Shown here piece after piece: positions 17,020-27,033 of a DNA stretch of 64,000 nt. Position 1 is the first letter of the stretch, and every line of letters begins with the position of its first letter. Origin of the DNA: Paracoccaceae bacterium (GTDB taxonomy: Bacteria; Pseudomonadota; Alphaproteobacteria; Rhodobacterales; Rhodobacteraceae); NCBI GenBank assembly GCA_006226775.1, contig SBGD01000024.1, forward strand, positions 1 through 64,000, given 5' to 3'. The notes under the pieces are model-generated. The model searched no databases. It was not told the DNA's origin and worked only from the letters and a program-made list of their open reading frames with translations. The translations under genes were made by a program, and so were the position numbers.

Positions 17020-17403
17020 GGCGGTTCCTTTCGGTTCTCTTGCCTATAGGTGATAGTGATTTTTCGCGCGCTGTCACGCGGCGCGGATGCAAAGTGGCGC
17101 GGTTTTTTGGCGCAATGGGTGGATTTTTCCGGTTTTGTGATCACGGGGTCGGAGGCAGTGATCACAAAGATGCCGCTTTGCAGAAATCCCGATGATTCGC
17201 CCAAGTTGGCCCGCCCGGGAACCTGTTAGAAAAAGTCGGGAATATGTTAGCGGTCACGTCCCGACCGCTTGTGATCACGCCCCGCTGCGCCTGGGAGTTC
17301 CGGCGATGCCGGGCGCGGGTCGGGTATTCCGGACTTCGCCGTTTTGGTTGAGTCGCGGTATCCTTGATCTCCCATTGATTGATAAATTCACAGGAGACAC
17401 CCC
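17020..17403. promoter_or_regulatory. Divergent control region of sdhC and a secreted-protein gene
   Basis: A 384-bp gap. It holds three GTGATCAC sites: 17137-17144 and 17158-17165 (21 bp apart) and 17271-17278. TGTTAGCG lies at 17245-17252. The same pair spacing and the same two motifs in the same order relative to transcription stand before sucC. They are probably binding sites of central-carbon regulators. Confidence 0.6.
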
Positions 17404-17739
17404 ATGCGCGCTATTCTCGCCCTCATCCTGGCCCCGGCCCTCGCCCTCGGACTTCAGGTCGCGCCGCTGGCCGCGCAGGAGGCGGCCAAGGACATCCAAG
17501 CCGAGATCGACACCGCCGTGCAGATGGAGAAACGGCGGCTGACCAAGATGTACACCCTGGCGCCCCTGCCGGTGGCGGACCTGCAATCGCTGACCATCGG
17601 CGACGTGCAGGAACTGAAATGCCACACGACGTCGAACGGCAAGTGGATCCGCTGCGACTGGCCCTATTCGCCGAACCTGTGTTCCAATATCGGCTGGATC
17701 CCGCATACGGACGGGTCGTGCTGCCTGCGGATCGACTGA
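17404..17739 (+). CDS. Small secreted cysteine-containing protein
   Basis: A 111-residue protein with a clear signal peptide (RAILALILAPALALG, then APLAAQ) and a mature region with five cysteines (LKCHTTS, RCDWPYSPNLCSN, SCCLRID). These could form disulfides in the periplasm. AGGAGA precedes the ATG at 17404. I recognise no family. It is divergent from sdhC and convergent with mch. Confidence 0.65.
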   Translation: MRAILALILAPALALGLQVAPLAAQEAAKDIQAEIDTAVQMEKRRLTKMYTLAPLPVADLQSLTIGDVQELKCHTTSNGKWIRCDWPYSPNLCSNIGWIPHTDGSCCLRID

Positions 17740-17748
17740 GGCGGCGGG

Positions 17749-17781
17749 TCGGCCCCCCGGCAAAGCCCGGGCGGGGGCCGA
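17749..17781. terminator. Bidirectional hairpin between the secreted protein and mch
   Basis: A 9-bp stem, TCGGCCCCC (17749-17757) with GGGGGCCGA (17773-17781), with a further small GC pairing in the loop, at a convergent junction. Confidence 0.65.
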
Positions 17782-17792
17782 TCCCTGCGCGT

Positions 17793-18824
17793 TCAGAGGG
17801 GCATCAAGGCCCACACATCCAGATCGAGCAGCACATGGCCCAGGTACTTGCCGTCCTCGCCTTTCAGCGTGAAGGGCTCTCCGCCCGAGGTCGCCACCAG
17901 CCGCAGCCGGATCGCGCCGACGCCCGGCGCCGTGGTCTCGGCCTTGTCCAGAACCTCGGACCAGGCCTTGACCGTCAGCCCCGAGAAACAGGGGTTGGCA
18001 TGCGCCCCGCCGTTCAGCCCCGCGATGATCTGGGCATTGGCCAGCCCGTTGAACGACAGCGCGCGGGCCATGGAGATGACGTGCCCGCCGTAGATCAGCC
18101 GCTGGCCGTCGGGGCGGTTGGTGGCGTCGAAATGCACCTTGGCGGTGTTCTGCCAGAGACGGGTGGCCAGCATGTGCTCGGCCTCCTCGATGGTCACGCC
18201 ATCGACATGGTCGATGGTCTCGCCCACCGCGTAATCGCCCCAGCGATGCGGCTCGCCCGCCAGGGTGAAGTCGTAGCCGGTGAAATCGAGGCCTTCGGGG
18301 ATCACCAGATCCGAGGCCGGGATCACCTTCTGCAACTCGGGGATCACGGTTTCGGGCGCGGCGGCGTCGAGGTCGTTCTTGCGGACCATGACCCAGCGGA
18401 CGTAGTCCATCACCACCTCATCGCGCTGGTTCAGGCCACGGGTGCGCACGTAGACCACGCCGGACTTGCCGTTGGAGTTCTGCTTGAGGCCGATGACCTC
18501 GGACTCCGAGCGCAGGGTATCGCCGGGGTAGACCGGCAGACGCCATTTTCCCTCGGCATAGCCGAGATTGGCCACGGCATTGAGCGAGATGTCGGGCACG
18601 CTCTTGCCGAAGACCACGTGAAACGCCGCCAGATCGTCGAGCGGCGCGGCAGGCAGCCCGCAGGCCCGCGCGAAGTCATCGGAGGAATAGAGCGCGTGGC
18701 GGGCGGGATAGAGCGCATGATAAAGCGCGCGCTCGCCGCCCGAAACCGTGCGCGGCACCGCGTGGCGGATCACATCGCCCAGCGCGTAATCCTCGAAAAA
18801 GCGGCCCGGGTTGGTCTTGGCCAT
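17793..18824 (-). CDS. mch: Mesaconyl-CoA hydratase (double MaoC-like)
   Basis: Hydrates mesaconyl-C1-CoA to beta-methylmalyl-CoA in the ethylmalonyl-CoA pathway. The 343 residues hold two hot-dog/MaoC-like halves: residues 8-150 (GRFFEDYALGDVIRH, VFGKSVPDISLNAVANLGYA, VYPGDTLRSESEVIGLK) and 190-343 (WGDYAVGETIDHVDGVTIEEAEH, YGGHVISMARALSFNG). The size and the mcl2 neighbour support Mch over other MaoC dehydratases. It is the last gene of a leftward mcl2-nnrU-mch unit. Confidence 0.9.
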   Translation of the reverse strand: MAKTNPGRFFEDYALGDVIRHAVPRTVSGGERALYHALYPARHALYSSDDFARACGLPAAPLDDLAAFHVVFGKSVPDISLNAVANLGYAEGKWRLPVYPGDTLRSESEVIGLKQNSNGKSGVVYVRTRGLNQRDEVVMDYVRWVMVRKNDLDAAAPETVIPELQKVIPASDLVIPEGLDFTGYDFTLAGEPHRWGDYAVGETIDHVDGVTIEEAEHMLATRLWQNTAKVHFDATNRPDGQRLIYGGHVISMARALSFNGLANAQIIAGLNGGAHANPCFSGLTVKAWSEVLDKAETTAPGVGAIRLRLVATSGGEPFTLKGEDGKYLGHVLLDLDVWALMPL

Positions 18825-18880
18825 CAGTGGTCTCCCAGTTCAGCTGCGGGGGGAAGGCGGAAGCCGGAGCGCGTCATGCC

Positions 18881-19429
18881 CTATCCCGGGAAGGGCCAGG
18901 GGCCGACAAGCCCGTGAATCCAGCCGATCACCGCCAGAAGCACCAGCGAGGCGACGAAGAACATCGCGTCCTTGCCATAGCTGCCGGGGGCGGGCGCGGT
19001 CCAGGCGGGCTCGGCACGGTTGATCACCGCCATCTCGGCCAGCGCCCAGAGCAGCAGCCCGCCAAACAGCACGATCGAGGCCAGGTCGCCGTTGACCAGC
19101 AGGTGCGCCAGCGCCCAGAGGCTGAACCCGGCCAGCATGGGATGGCGCATCCCCGACAGCAGGCGGCCCTTCTTCGGCGCGGGCGACATCATGAAGATCG
19201 CGACCAGCACCATCAGGTTGTTCAGGTGCAGCGTCCAGGAGGGCGGGAACCAGACATCGACCAGCGGCGCGGCCTTGTAGCCGAGGACCATGACGACGAT
19301 GCTGAGCAGCAGGACCACCGCGACCAGCCCCTTGCCCTTGTCGCCCAGCCGGGCGCGGGCCTCGGGGTGCAGGCGTTTGAACAGATGCGGCACGGCCCAA
19401 AGGGCAAGACCGAGGACAAGAAGGAACAT
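18881..19429 (-). CDS. NnrU-family membrane protein
   Basis: A 182-residue polytopic protein with about five hydrophobic segments. MRHPMLAGFSLWALAHLLVNGD is the NnrU/isoprenylcysteine-methyltransferase-like signature. NnrU was named from a nitric-oxide reductase neighbourhood, but the family is broader. Here it sits between mcl2 and mch without denitrification genes. The ATG at 19429 has GGAG 8 nt upstream; a GTG at 19435 overlapping the mcl2 stop is the alternative. The function is unknown. Confidence 0.8.
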   Translation of the reverse strand: MFLLVLGLALWAVPHLFKRLHPEARARLGDKGKGLVAVVLLLSIVVMVLGYKAAPLVDVWFPPSWTLHLNNLMVLVAIFMMSPAPKKGRLLSGMRHPMLAGFSLWALAHLLVNGDLASIVLFGGLLLWALAEMAVINRAEPAWTAPAPGSYGKDAMFFVASLVLLAVIGWIHGLVGPWPFPG

Positions 19430-19434
19430 GGGCA

Positions 19435-20292
19435 CTACTCCGCTGAGATGGCTTTGATTGCTTCCGCTTTTGCCAGTATCTCGCGGGCGGTGGCAACATG
19501 AAGGTTCTCGACGATCCGGCCATCGACCACCGCGACCCCCTGCCCTGCGGCTTCGGCCTGCTGGAAGGCGGCGATCTGGCGGCGGGCGAGGTCAAGCTCT
19601 TCGGGCGAGGGCGCGAAGACGCGGTTGGCGATCTCGACCTGCGCCGGGTGGATCAGCGTCTTGCCGTCCATCCCGAGGTCTCGGCCCTGTTCGCATTCGG
19701 CGCGCAACCCGTCCTCGTCCTTGAAGGCGTTGTAGACCCCGTCGACGATCACCACCCCATGCGCCTTGGCCGCCAGCAGGCACAGCTGGAGCGACGTGAG
19801 CAGCGGCATCCGGTCGGGGCGGAAGCGGCATTGCAGGTCCTTGGCAAGGTCGTTGGTGCCCATGACGAAGCCGGCAAGCCTGGGGTGGGCGGCGATCTCC
19901 TCGGCGTGGAGCATGCCGGCGGGAGTTTCCATCATCGCCCAGAGCGGCAGATCGCCGGTGATCGCTGCCAGCGCGTCGAGGTCGGCGGCGGAATTCACCT
20001 TGGGCAGCAGCACCGCATCGGGCTGCATCTGCGCCACGGCCTCGGCATCGGCGCGGCCCCACTCGGTATCCAGCCCGTTGATCCGCACCATCTTCATCCG
20101 CGCGCCATAGCCGCCCTCGGCCAGCGCCGCGGCAAGGGTGCTGCGCGCATTGACCTTTTCCTCGAGGGACACCGCGTCCTCGAGATCGAAGATGATGGCG
20201 TCGACCGGCAGGCTGCGGGCCTTGTCGAGCGCCCGGGGCTTCGAGCCCGGGATATAGAGAACCGAGCGGTAGGGGCGCGCGCGCATGTCCAT
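19435..20292 (-). CDS. mcl2: (3S)-malyl-CoA thioesterase, CitE-like
   Basis: Hydrolyses (3S)-malyl-CoA to malate and CoA, which with malyl-CoA lyase gives apparent malate synthase activity. The 285 residues are CitE-fold: SVLYIPGSKPRALDKARSLP, AIIFDLEDAVSLEEK, VRINGLDTEWG, LLPKVNSAAD, MMETPAGMLHAEEI and VDGVYNAFKDEDGL. It matches the 285-residue Mcl2 of Rhodobacter rather than the longer Mcl1, which begins with a different N-terminus. The ATG at 20292 has GGGAG upstream. Confidence 0.88.
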   Translation of the reverse strand: MDMRARPYRSVLYIPGSKPRALDKARSLPVDAIIFDLEDAVSLEEKVNARSTLAAALAEGGYGARMKMVRINGLDTEWGRADAEAVAQMQPDAVLLPKVNSAADLDALAAITGDLPLWAMMETPAGMLHAEEIAAHPRLAGFVMGTNDLAKDLQCRFRPDRMPLLTSLQLCLLAAKAHGVVIVDGVYNAFKDEDGLRAECEQGRDLGMDGKTLIHPAQVEIANRVFAPSPEELDLARRQIAAFQQAEAAGQGVAVVDGRIVENLHVATAREILAKAEAIKAISAE

Positions 20293-20517
20293 GGGTGACT
20301 CCCGTCCTGAAATAATGTTGCGCGGATTAGGGGCACCGATATGTGAAAAGTTCAAGGGGAAATTCGCCGCAGCGCAGCGAATAGCCCCGGCGCGGCGCAA
20401 CGCGCGCCGGTTTTCGCCGGGGTTAACCAAATTGCGACAGGCTTGTCCCATCGCCGCCCGCATCGGGGCGGCAGGCACGCAGGACCGCACGGGCCTGCCT
20501 TGATCGGAGGGACCGAG
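20293..20517. promoter_or_regulatory. mcl2 upstream region with the shared ethylmalonyl-CoA-pathway element
   Basis: GAAATAATGTTGCGC at 20309-20323 ends 17 nt before the mcl2 start and differs by one base from the copy before ecm. The remainder of this divergent gap is GC-rich, including a hairpin-like GCGCGGCGCAACGCGCGCC, and leads to a GGAGG before the 20518 gene. Confidence 0.45.
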
Positions 20518-20838
20518 ATGACGACATTCCGCGAGATGACCCTGGCGCTGGGTGCGGGGGCGGCGCTGTTCGCCGCGTCGCAATTGCAGGCTCAGACCCT
20601 GCGCCACTGCGCGCCGCGCGCCGCGGTGGTCGAGCGCCTGGCACAGAGCTATGGCGAGACGCGCCAGTCCATCGGGCTGGGCGGCAACAACGCGGTGGTC
20701 GAGGTCTTTGCCTCGCAGGCGACCGGAAGCTGGACCATCACCGTGACCATGGCCGATGGCACCACCTGCCTTCTGGCCAGCGGCCAGGCCTTCGAGACCA
20801 TGGCCGAGCCCCTGCCCGCCTCCGGCGAGGAAGCCTGA
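20518..20838 (+). CDS. Small secreted hypothetical protein
   Basis: A 106-residue protein with a signal peptide (LALGAGAALFAASQLQAQ). The mature domain shows two cysteines (LRHCAPR and TTCLLASG) and a pattern AAVVERLAQSYGETRQSIGL that I associate with small conserved Rhodobacteraceae exported proteins. GGAGG lies 8 nt before the ATG at 20518. The function is unknown. Confidence 0.7.
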   Translation: MTTFREMTLALGAGAALFAASQLQAQTLRHCAPRAAVVERLAQSYGETRQSIGLGGNNAVVEVFASQATGSWTITVTMADGTTCLLASGQAFETMAEPLPASGEEA

Positions 20839-20864
20839 CCCAGCCCCGCGCCCCCGAACCGTAG

Positions 20865-20882
20865 GCCGGGCTTCAGCCCGGC
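20865..20882. terminator. Short hairpin between convergent genes
   Basis: GCCGGGC-TTCA-GCCCGGC, a 7-bp perfect stem in the 53-nt convergent gap before the TauE-like gene's stop. Confidence 0.55.
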
Positions 20883-20891
20883 ACCCCCGCC

Positions 20892-21647
20892 CTAACTCAA
20901 GGCATCCCAGACCAGCTTCACCCCGGTGCAAGTGAGCAGCACATAGGCCAGCGCAAAGAAGGCCCGTTCGGGAATCCGGTGATGCGCCTTGATCCCCAGC
21001 CAGGTGCCGATCAGCGCGGCGGGGGCAAGAATGAGGTCGGCCAGCAGGGTCTGGACGGTGAAGATGCCGAGAAAGCTGTAGGGCACCGCCTTGAACAGGT
21101 TGATCGCCCAGAACACCAGCACGCTCGACGCCTGGTAGGTGGTCTTGTCGAGCTGCCGGCCCAGCAGGTAGACGGCGGCGGGCGGCCCGCCGGCATGGCT
21201 GACGAAACTGGTGAACCCCGCCACCAGCCCGGCGAGGTAGCCGCCGCGGACCGGCAGGGGCCGCCCGCCCAGGCGGATCCAGCCGCGCTTGACGCTGATC
21301 TGCCAGGCCACGAAGCCGATCGAGATCAGCCCGATCAACAGCCGGATCGCATCGTCATCGGTCACCTTGTAAAGCGCGGCCCCCAGCGCCACCCCCGGCA
21401 GCGCCCCCAGCATCAGCGCCCGGGACTCGGGCCAGGACCAGCGCTTCCAGTAGGGCCCGAGGCTGGCCACGTCGACCAGCATCAGAAGCGGCAGCATGAT
21501 GCCCAGCGCCACCCCCGGCGGCAGAACAATCGCCAGAATCGAGGAACTTGCAAAGGCCGCGCCGGATCCGAAACCGGCCTTGGAGATGCCGGCAAAGATC
21601 ACCGCCGGAAGCGCGATGGCGAAAAATCCGGGTGTGAATTCAAGCAT
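20892..21647 (-). CDS. TauE/SafE (TSUP) family permease
   Basis: A 251-residue membrane protein with about eight hydrophobic segments. The two family repeats are visible: AGISKAGFGSGAAFASSSIL near the start and AGLVAGFTSFVSHAGGPPAAVYLL in the middle. TSUP proteins export sulfite, sulfoacetate or related anions. The substrate here is unknown. The ATG at 21647 follows AGGGG. It is divergent from mdh. Confidence 0.85.
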   Translation of the reverse strand: MLEFTPGFFAIALPAVIFAGISKAGFGSGAAFASSSILAIVLPPGVALGIMLPLLMLVDVASLGPYWKRWSWPESRALMLGALPGVALGAALYKVTDDDAIRLLIGLISIGFVAWQISVKRGWIRLGGRPLPVRGGYLAGLVAGFTSFVSHAGGPPAAVYLLGRQLDKTTYQASSVLVFWAINLFKAVPYSFLGIFTVQTLLADLILAPAALIGTWLGIKAHHRIPERAFFALAYVLLTCTGVKLVWDALS

Positions 21648-22769
<1,122 letters not shown>

Positions 22770-22791
22770 TCCGGCTGGATACGCTTTCAAG

Positions 22792-22816
22792 GGGCGTCCT
22801 GCGGGGCGCCCTTTTT
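22792..22816 (+). terminator. Rho-independent terminator of mdh
   Basis: GGGCGTCC (22792-22799) pairs with GGGCGCCC (22804-22811), including one G-U pair, around a TGCG tetraloop. TTTTT follows at 22812-22816. Confidence 0.9.
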
Positions 22817-22883
22817 CGTATCAAAGCGCCTGCGCGCGCCGACAGGCTGGGGGCTTTGCCCCCGTCCCTGCGGGACTCCCCCA

Positions 22884-22905
22884 GGATATTTTTGAACCAG
22901 AGAAG
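22884..22905 (+). repeat. Shared intergenic element (copy A) with GGATATTTTTGAACCAGAG
   Basis: A 22-bp sequence starting GGATATTTTTGAACCAGAG is repeated exactly, in inverse orientation, at 32057-32078. Both copies adjoin a C/G-run hairpin (here GGGGGCTTTGCCCCC). It looks like a family of interspersed elements at gene ends. Confidence 0.75.
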
Positions 22906-22931
22906 GACCGGGTCGGTGCGCCGGGGCGCCG

Positions 22932-23936
22932 TCAGGGCAAATGCGGCAGGCGGGTGTGCAGGTCGGCGTCGAAGGTCTCGGGCGTGAGGTCGGGGAGGTA
23001 TCCGAGCACCCGCGCGATGGTCGGGGCCGGGTCGAAGGGCGGCTCGAAGAGCAGGCCGAAGGCGCGCAGGCGGGCCAGTGCCACGGCATCCGGTTCGCGC
23101 AATTCACGGTGGTATTCGGCCAGCGCCACGGGATCGCCGGCAATGTCCTGGTAGACGCCGATCTGGGCGAGGCGATGGGGCGGCAGCTTGATCAGCTCGG
23201 GGTTGACGTCGCGGTAGCGGATCAGCTTGGACAGCCAGTGCAGCCGGGTCAGCCCGTCGAAATGCAACAGCCGCGTCGAGGTGGCGTGGTAGCGCTGCGC
23301 CCGGTCCTGGCCCTTGCCGCGATAGGCCCAGTGCAGCCCGGGGCGAAAGTCGCTGCCGGTGGGGGCGGCGTGTTTGCCGGCGGAATGGGCCAGCACCCCG
23401 TTGTTGAGCACCGGCGCCAGCGGGCCGAAGATCACCGCATTGTTGTCGACCCCGTCGGAGCGGCGGTTGAGCGCCTTGGTCGAGGTGCGAAACAGCCCGG
23501 AAAAGATCGAGGGCACCGGGGCGCCGCGCGCAAAAAGCCGTTCATGCACCGCGAAGTGCAACTCGCAATCCAGCTCGCGCACCACCGCCATTTCTTCGCC
23601 CAGAGGCCGGTCCTGCCAGAGAAACTCGTCGGCATCCAGATGCACCAGCCAGTCGGCGCGCGCCCGCACCATCGCCTGTTCGGCGTTGAGGCCCTGGCGG
23701 CGGCGGTGCGACTCGGGGCGGCGTTTCGAGGGCGCGGTGGCGCGCCAATGGGCCTTGTCGCAGCGGGTGACGATGGCGCCGGGCACCCCGGCCAGCAGGT
23801 CGGCCACCGGGTCGTCGGGGTCGTCGAGGTAGACATGCACCTCGGACGCGCCGGTGCCCAGGTGCCAGCCGACATTGGCCAGCACCAGTTGCGCGGGTTC
23901 CTTCGCGGTCATCACGACGGCCCAGGACTGGGTCAT
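22932..23936 (-). CDS. Glycosyltransferase family 2-like protein
   Basis: A 334-residue protein with a GT-A-like nucleotide-sugar fold: WAVVMTAKEPAQLVLANVGWHL, VHVYLDDPDDPVADLL and the DxD-type motif WLVHLDADEFLW. The rest has a basic His-rich patch (YHATSTRLLHFDGLTRLHW). It resembles the glycosyltransferase 2-like family that acts on cell-surface glycans. Donor and acceptor are unknown. The ATG at 23936 has GGAAGGAT upstream. No other sugar genes are near. Confidence 0.75.
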   Translation of the reverse strand: MTQSWAVVMTAKEPAQLVLANVGWHLGTGASEVHVYLDDPDDPVADLLAGVPGAIVTRCDKAHWRATAPSKRRPESHRRRQGLNAEQAMVRARADWLVHLDADEFLWQDRPLGEEMAVVRELDCELHFAVHERLFARGAPVPSIFSGLFRTSTKALNRRSDGVDNNAVIFGPLAPVLNNGVLAHSAGKHAAPTGSDFRPGLHWAYRGKGQDRAQRYHATSTRLLHFDGLTRLHWLSKLIRYRDVNPELIKLPPHRLAQIGVYQDIAGDPVALAEYHRELREPDAVALARLRAFGLLFEPPFDPAPTIARVLGYLPDLTPETFDADLHTRLPHLP

Positions 23937-24281
23937 GAAGCGGGATCCTTCCGGCTGCGCCGGGACCACCCCGAAAAACGCCTGGGGGCATCATGAATTC
24001 GCCGCTCCCGGCGGTCAACCGCAGCCGGTCGGCGCGCGATGGGTCGCCGGGCCGGTCGGGCGGGCCGCGATCCGGCCGGAAGGGCGGCCAAGTCCCTGAT
24101 TCGCCGGGATGCGCCCTGGATGCCACTCGCGGCGCGGATTTGTGATCACACGCTGAAATCGTGTGATCACAAAAGCCGGAATTTCGGCGCTAACATCCGG
24201 TCTGCGACAGAATGGCGTTTAGTTGCCCGGTCTTGTCGTGCAAAAGCAGTTGCAATTGCAGCAAGACGGGACAGATGATCC
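23937..24281. promoter_or_regulatory. sucC control region
   Basis: A 345-bp gap. It holds GTGATCAC at 24142-24149 and 24163-24170 (21 bp apart, as before sdhC). CGCTAACA is at 24188-24195, and the palindrome TGCAATTGCA is at 24251-24260. The first 150 bp, next to the glycosyltransferase gene, show nothing I can assign. Confidence 0.6.
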
Positions 24282-25475
24282 ATGAATATTCATGAGTATC
24301 AGGCGAAAGCTCTGCTTCGCTCCTACGGCGCTCCGGTATCGGAAGGGCGCGTGGTGTTGAAGGCGGAAGAGGCCAAGACGAAGGCGGGCGAGATGGACGG
24401 CCCGCTCTGGGTGGTCAAGGCCCAGATCCACGCGGGCGGCCGCGGCAAGGGCAGCTTCAAGGAAGCCAGTGCCGGCGAAAAGGGCGGCGTGCGCCTGACA
24501 AAATCGGTCGAGGAAGCCGCCGACGAGGCCAAGAAGATGCTGGGCCGCACACTGGTCACCCATCAGACCGGCCCGGCGGGCAAGCAGGTCAACCGCATCT
24601 ACATCGAGGACGGCTCGGGCATCGAGACCGAGCTTTACCTGGCCCTGCTGGTGGATCGCCAGACCTCTCGCGTGTCCTTTGTCTGCTCGACCGAGGGCGG
24701 GATGGACATCGAGGAGGTGGCGGCCTCGACCCCCGACAAGATCCTCAGCTTCTCGGTCGATCCGGCCGCCGGCTACCAGCCGTTTCATGGCCGTCGCATC
24801 GCCTTCGCCCTTGGCCTTGAGGGCAAGCAGGTGAAGCAATGCGTGGGCCTGATGGGGCTGCTCTACCAGGCCTTCATCGAGAAAGACATGGAGATGCTGG
24901 AGATCAACCCGCTGATCGTCACCGATGGCGGCGACCTCAAGGTTCTGGATGCCAAGATCAGCTTTGACGGCAACGCGATCTATCGCCACCCCGACATCGC
25001 CGAGCTGCGCGACACCACCGAGGAAGACAGCAAGGAGCTGGAAGCCTCGAAATACGACCTCAACTACATCGCGCTGGACGGCGAGATCGGCTGCATGGTC
25101 AATGGCGCGGGCCTTGCCATGGCGACCATGGACATCATCAAGCTCTACGGCGCCGAGCCTGCCAACTTCCTCGACGTGGGCGGTGGCGCGACCAAGGAGA
25201 AGGTGACCGAAGCCTTCAAGATCATCACCTCGGACCCCAACGTCAAAGGCATCCTGGTCAATATCTTCGGCGGCATCATGCGCTGCGACGTCATCGCCGA
25301 GGGCGTGATCGCCGCGGTGAAAGAGGTTGGCCTGAAGGTGCCGCTGGTGGTGCGCCTGGAAGGGACCAACGTCGAGAAGGGCAAGGAGATCATCAACAAT
25401 TCCGATGTTGACGTGATCGCTGCCGACGACCTGAAGGATGGCGCCCAGAAGATCGTGAAAGCGGTGAAAGGCTGA
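24282..25475 (+). CDS. sucC: Succinyl-CoA synthetase beta subunit (ADP-forming)
   Basis: Forms succinate and ATP from succinyl-CoA with SucD. The 397 residues begin with the canonical [20 protein letters not shown] and contain an ATP-grasp domain ([23 protein letters not shown]) and the C-terminal CoA-ligase domain with [15 protein letters not shown]. It heads the sucC-x-sucD-sucA-sucB-(MAPEG)-lpd series. Confidence 0.97.
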   Translation: MNIHEYQAKALLRSYGAPVSEGRVVLKAEEAKTKAGEMDGPLWVVKAQIHAGGRGKGSFKEASAGEKGGVRLTKSVEEAADEAKKMLGRTLVTHQTGPAGKQVNRIYIEDGSGIETELYLALLVDRQTSRVSFVCSTEGGMDIEEVAASTPDKILSFSVDPAAGYQPFHGRRIAFALGLEGKQVKQCVGLMGLLYQAFIEKDMEMLEINPLIVTDGGDLKVLDAKISFDGNAIYRHPDIAELRDTTEEDSKELEASKYDLNYIALDGEIGCMVNGAGLAMATMDIIKLYGAEPANFLDVGGGATKEKVTEAFKIITSDPNVKGILVNIFGGIMRCDVIAEGVIAAVKEVGLKVPLVVRLEGTNVEKGKEIINNSDVDVIAADDLKDGAQKIVKAVKG

Positions 25476-25564
25476 CCCGATGCGCGGCGGTTGGACAAAT
25501 ATTGCGATTCTCGCGGAACATGCCGCGGGGCTTGCGGGTTCTTCGGTAAACGGAGGATCCCCCA

Positions 25565-25906
25565 ATGTCGTTTCTGTCCAACGCGCTGCCCGAGAAGGTC
25601 AAGTCGAGGCTGCCCGCCACAGCCGGCAAGCGTCTTACGCCGGTCCTCTATGCTTTCGGCATGGTGGCAATCGGCGCGGCGCTTCTGGTGACCAAGCCGC
25701 GGATCGGCCAGGTGCCGGAATCGCGGCTCTCGGGCGACACGCCTGCCCGCAGCCGTCTTGGCAGGGCGGCGCAGCGCACCCGCGACGCGACCGGCACCTT
25801 CGCGCCGACCAATGTGACCGACTCGATCGGGCGGTCGCTGCTGATCGGCGGCGTGGCCCTGATACTGACGCGCGTGCTGGACGAGGCCCTGGGCTCCGAC
25901 CGGTAA
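25565..25906 (+). CDS. Small membrane-associated protein between sucC and sucD
   Basis: A 113-residue protein with two hydrophobic segments ([16 protein letters not shown] near residue 30 and [21 protein letters not shown] near the C-terminus) and a basic start. GGAGG stands 8 nt before the ATG at 25565. It is unrelated to any TCA enzyme I know. Its location between two subunits of one enzyme suggests co-expression only. Confidence 0.6.
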   Translation: MSFLSNALPEKVKSRLPATAGKRLTPVLYAFGMVAIGAALLVTKPRIGQVPESRLSGDTPARSRLGRAAQRTRDATGTFAPTNVTDSIGRSLLIGGVALILTRVLDEALGSDR

Positions 25907-26050
25907 CCTGCGCCGCGCTATCCCTGAAAGTCATCCGGCAGAGTGCGCCTCGCGGCAGCGCTCTGCCTTTTTGCATCCACGGCCCGCATGTCGCGGTGCC
26001 GCCCCGGAAATCACGCCGCGTCGTCGCGGCCGTTTAAGGAGAACGCCAAC

Positions 26051-26938
26051 ATGGCAGTCCTTGTCGACGAAAACACCAAAGTCATCTGTCAGGGCCTCAC
26101 CGGCTCGCAGGGCACATTCCACACCGAACAGGCCATCGCCTATGGCACCAAGATGGTCGGCGGCGTCACGCCGGGCAAGGGCGGGCAGACGCATCTCGAC
26201 CTGCCGGTTTTCAACTCGGTGCATGAGGCGCGGCATGTGACCGGGGCCAATGCCTCGGTCATCTATGTGCCGCCGCCCTTTGCCGCCGATTCGATCCTCG
26301 AGGCGATCGACGCCGAGATGGAGTTGATCGTCTGCATCACCGAAGGCATCCCGGTGCTCGACATGATGAAGGTCAAGCGCGCGCTGGAAGGGTCGAAATC
26401 GCGGCTGATCGGGCCGAACTGCCCCGGGGTCATCACGCCCGACGCCTGCAAGATCGGCATCATGCCGGGCCATATCCACAAGCGCGGATCCTGCGGCGTG
26501 GTCTCGCGCTCGGGGACCCTCACCTACGAGGCGGTCAAGCAGACCTCGGACCTCGGCCTTGGCCAGTCCAGCGCGGTCGGCATCGGCGGCGACCCGATCA
26601 AGGGGACCGAGCATATCGACGTGCTCGAGATGTTCCTGGCCGATGACGAGACCACCTCGATCATCATGATCGGCGAGATCGGCGGATCGGCGGAAGAGGA
26701 AGCGGCGGAATTCCTGGCCTCGGAAAAGAAGAAGGGCCGCTGGAAACCCACCGCGGGCTTCATTGCCGGGCGCACCGCACCTCCGGGCCGGCGCATGGGC
26801 CATGCGGGCGCGATCGTCGCCGGTGGCAAGGGCGGCGCCGAGGACAAGATCGAGGCGATGCGCAGCGCCGGCATCGTGGTGGCCGACAGCCCGGCAACGC
26901 TGGGCGAGGCGGTCAAGGAAGCCATCGACAAGGGCTGA
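26051..26938 (+). CDS. sucD: Succinyl-CoA synthetase alpha subunit
   Basis: Carries the phosphohistidine of the enzyme. The 295 residues contain the CoA-binding fold ([19 protein letters not shown]), [35 protein letters not shown] and the active-site His in [22 protein letters not shown] precedes the ATG at 26051. Confidence 0.97.
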   Translation: MAVLVDENTKVICQGLTGSQGTFHTEQAIAYGTKMVGGVTPGKGGQTHLDLPVFNSVHEARHVTGANASVIYVPPPFAADSILEAIDAEMELIVCITEGIPVLDMMKVKRALEGSKSRLIGPNCPGVITPDACKIGIMPGHIHKRGSCGVVSRSGTLTYEAVKQTSDLGLGQSSAVGIGGDPIKGTEHIDVLEMFLADDETTSIIMIGEIGGSAEEEAAEFLASEKKKGRWKPTAGFIAGRTAPPGRRMGHAGAIVAGGKGGAEDKIEAMRSAGIVVADSPATLGEAVKEAIDKG

Positions 26939-27033
26939 CCCTGTCAGGCGGTGAAATATAGCCTATGGTAGGGCGGGGCCCCCCCGCCCCGCCCGATGAA
27001 GTCAACCGGTTCACGTTCGCCAAAGGTGCCAAG

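Noticed and set aside
19435-20292. Annotation as citrate lyase beta subunit or Mcl1
   Set aside because: There are no citrate lyase alpha/gamma genes, and the N-terminus and 285-residue length fit Mcl2.
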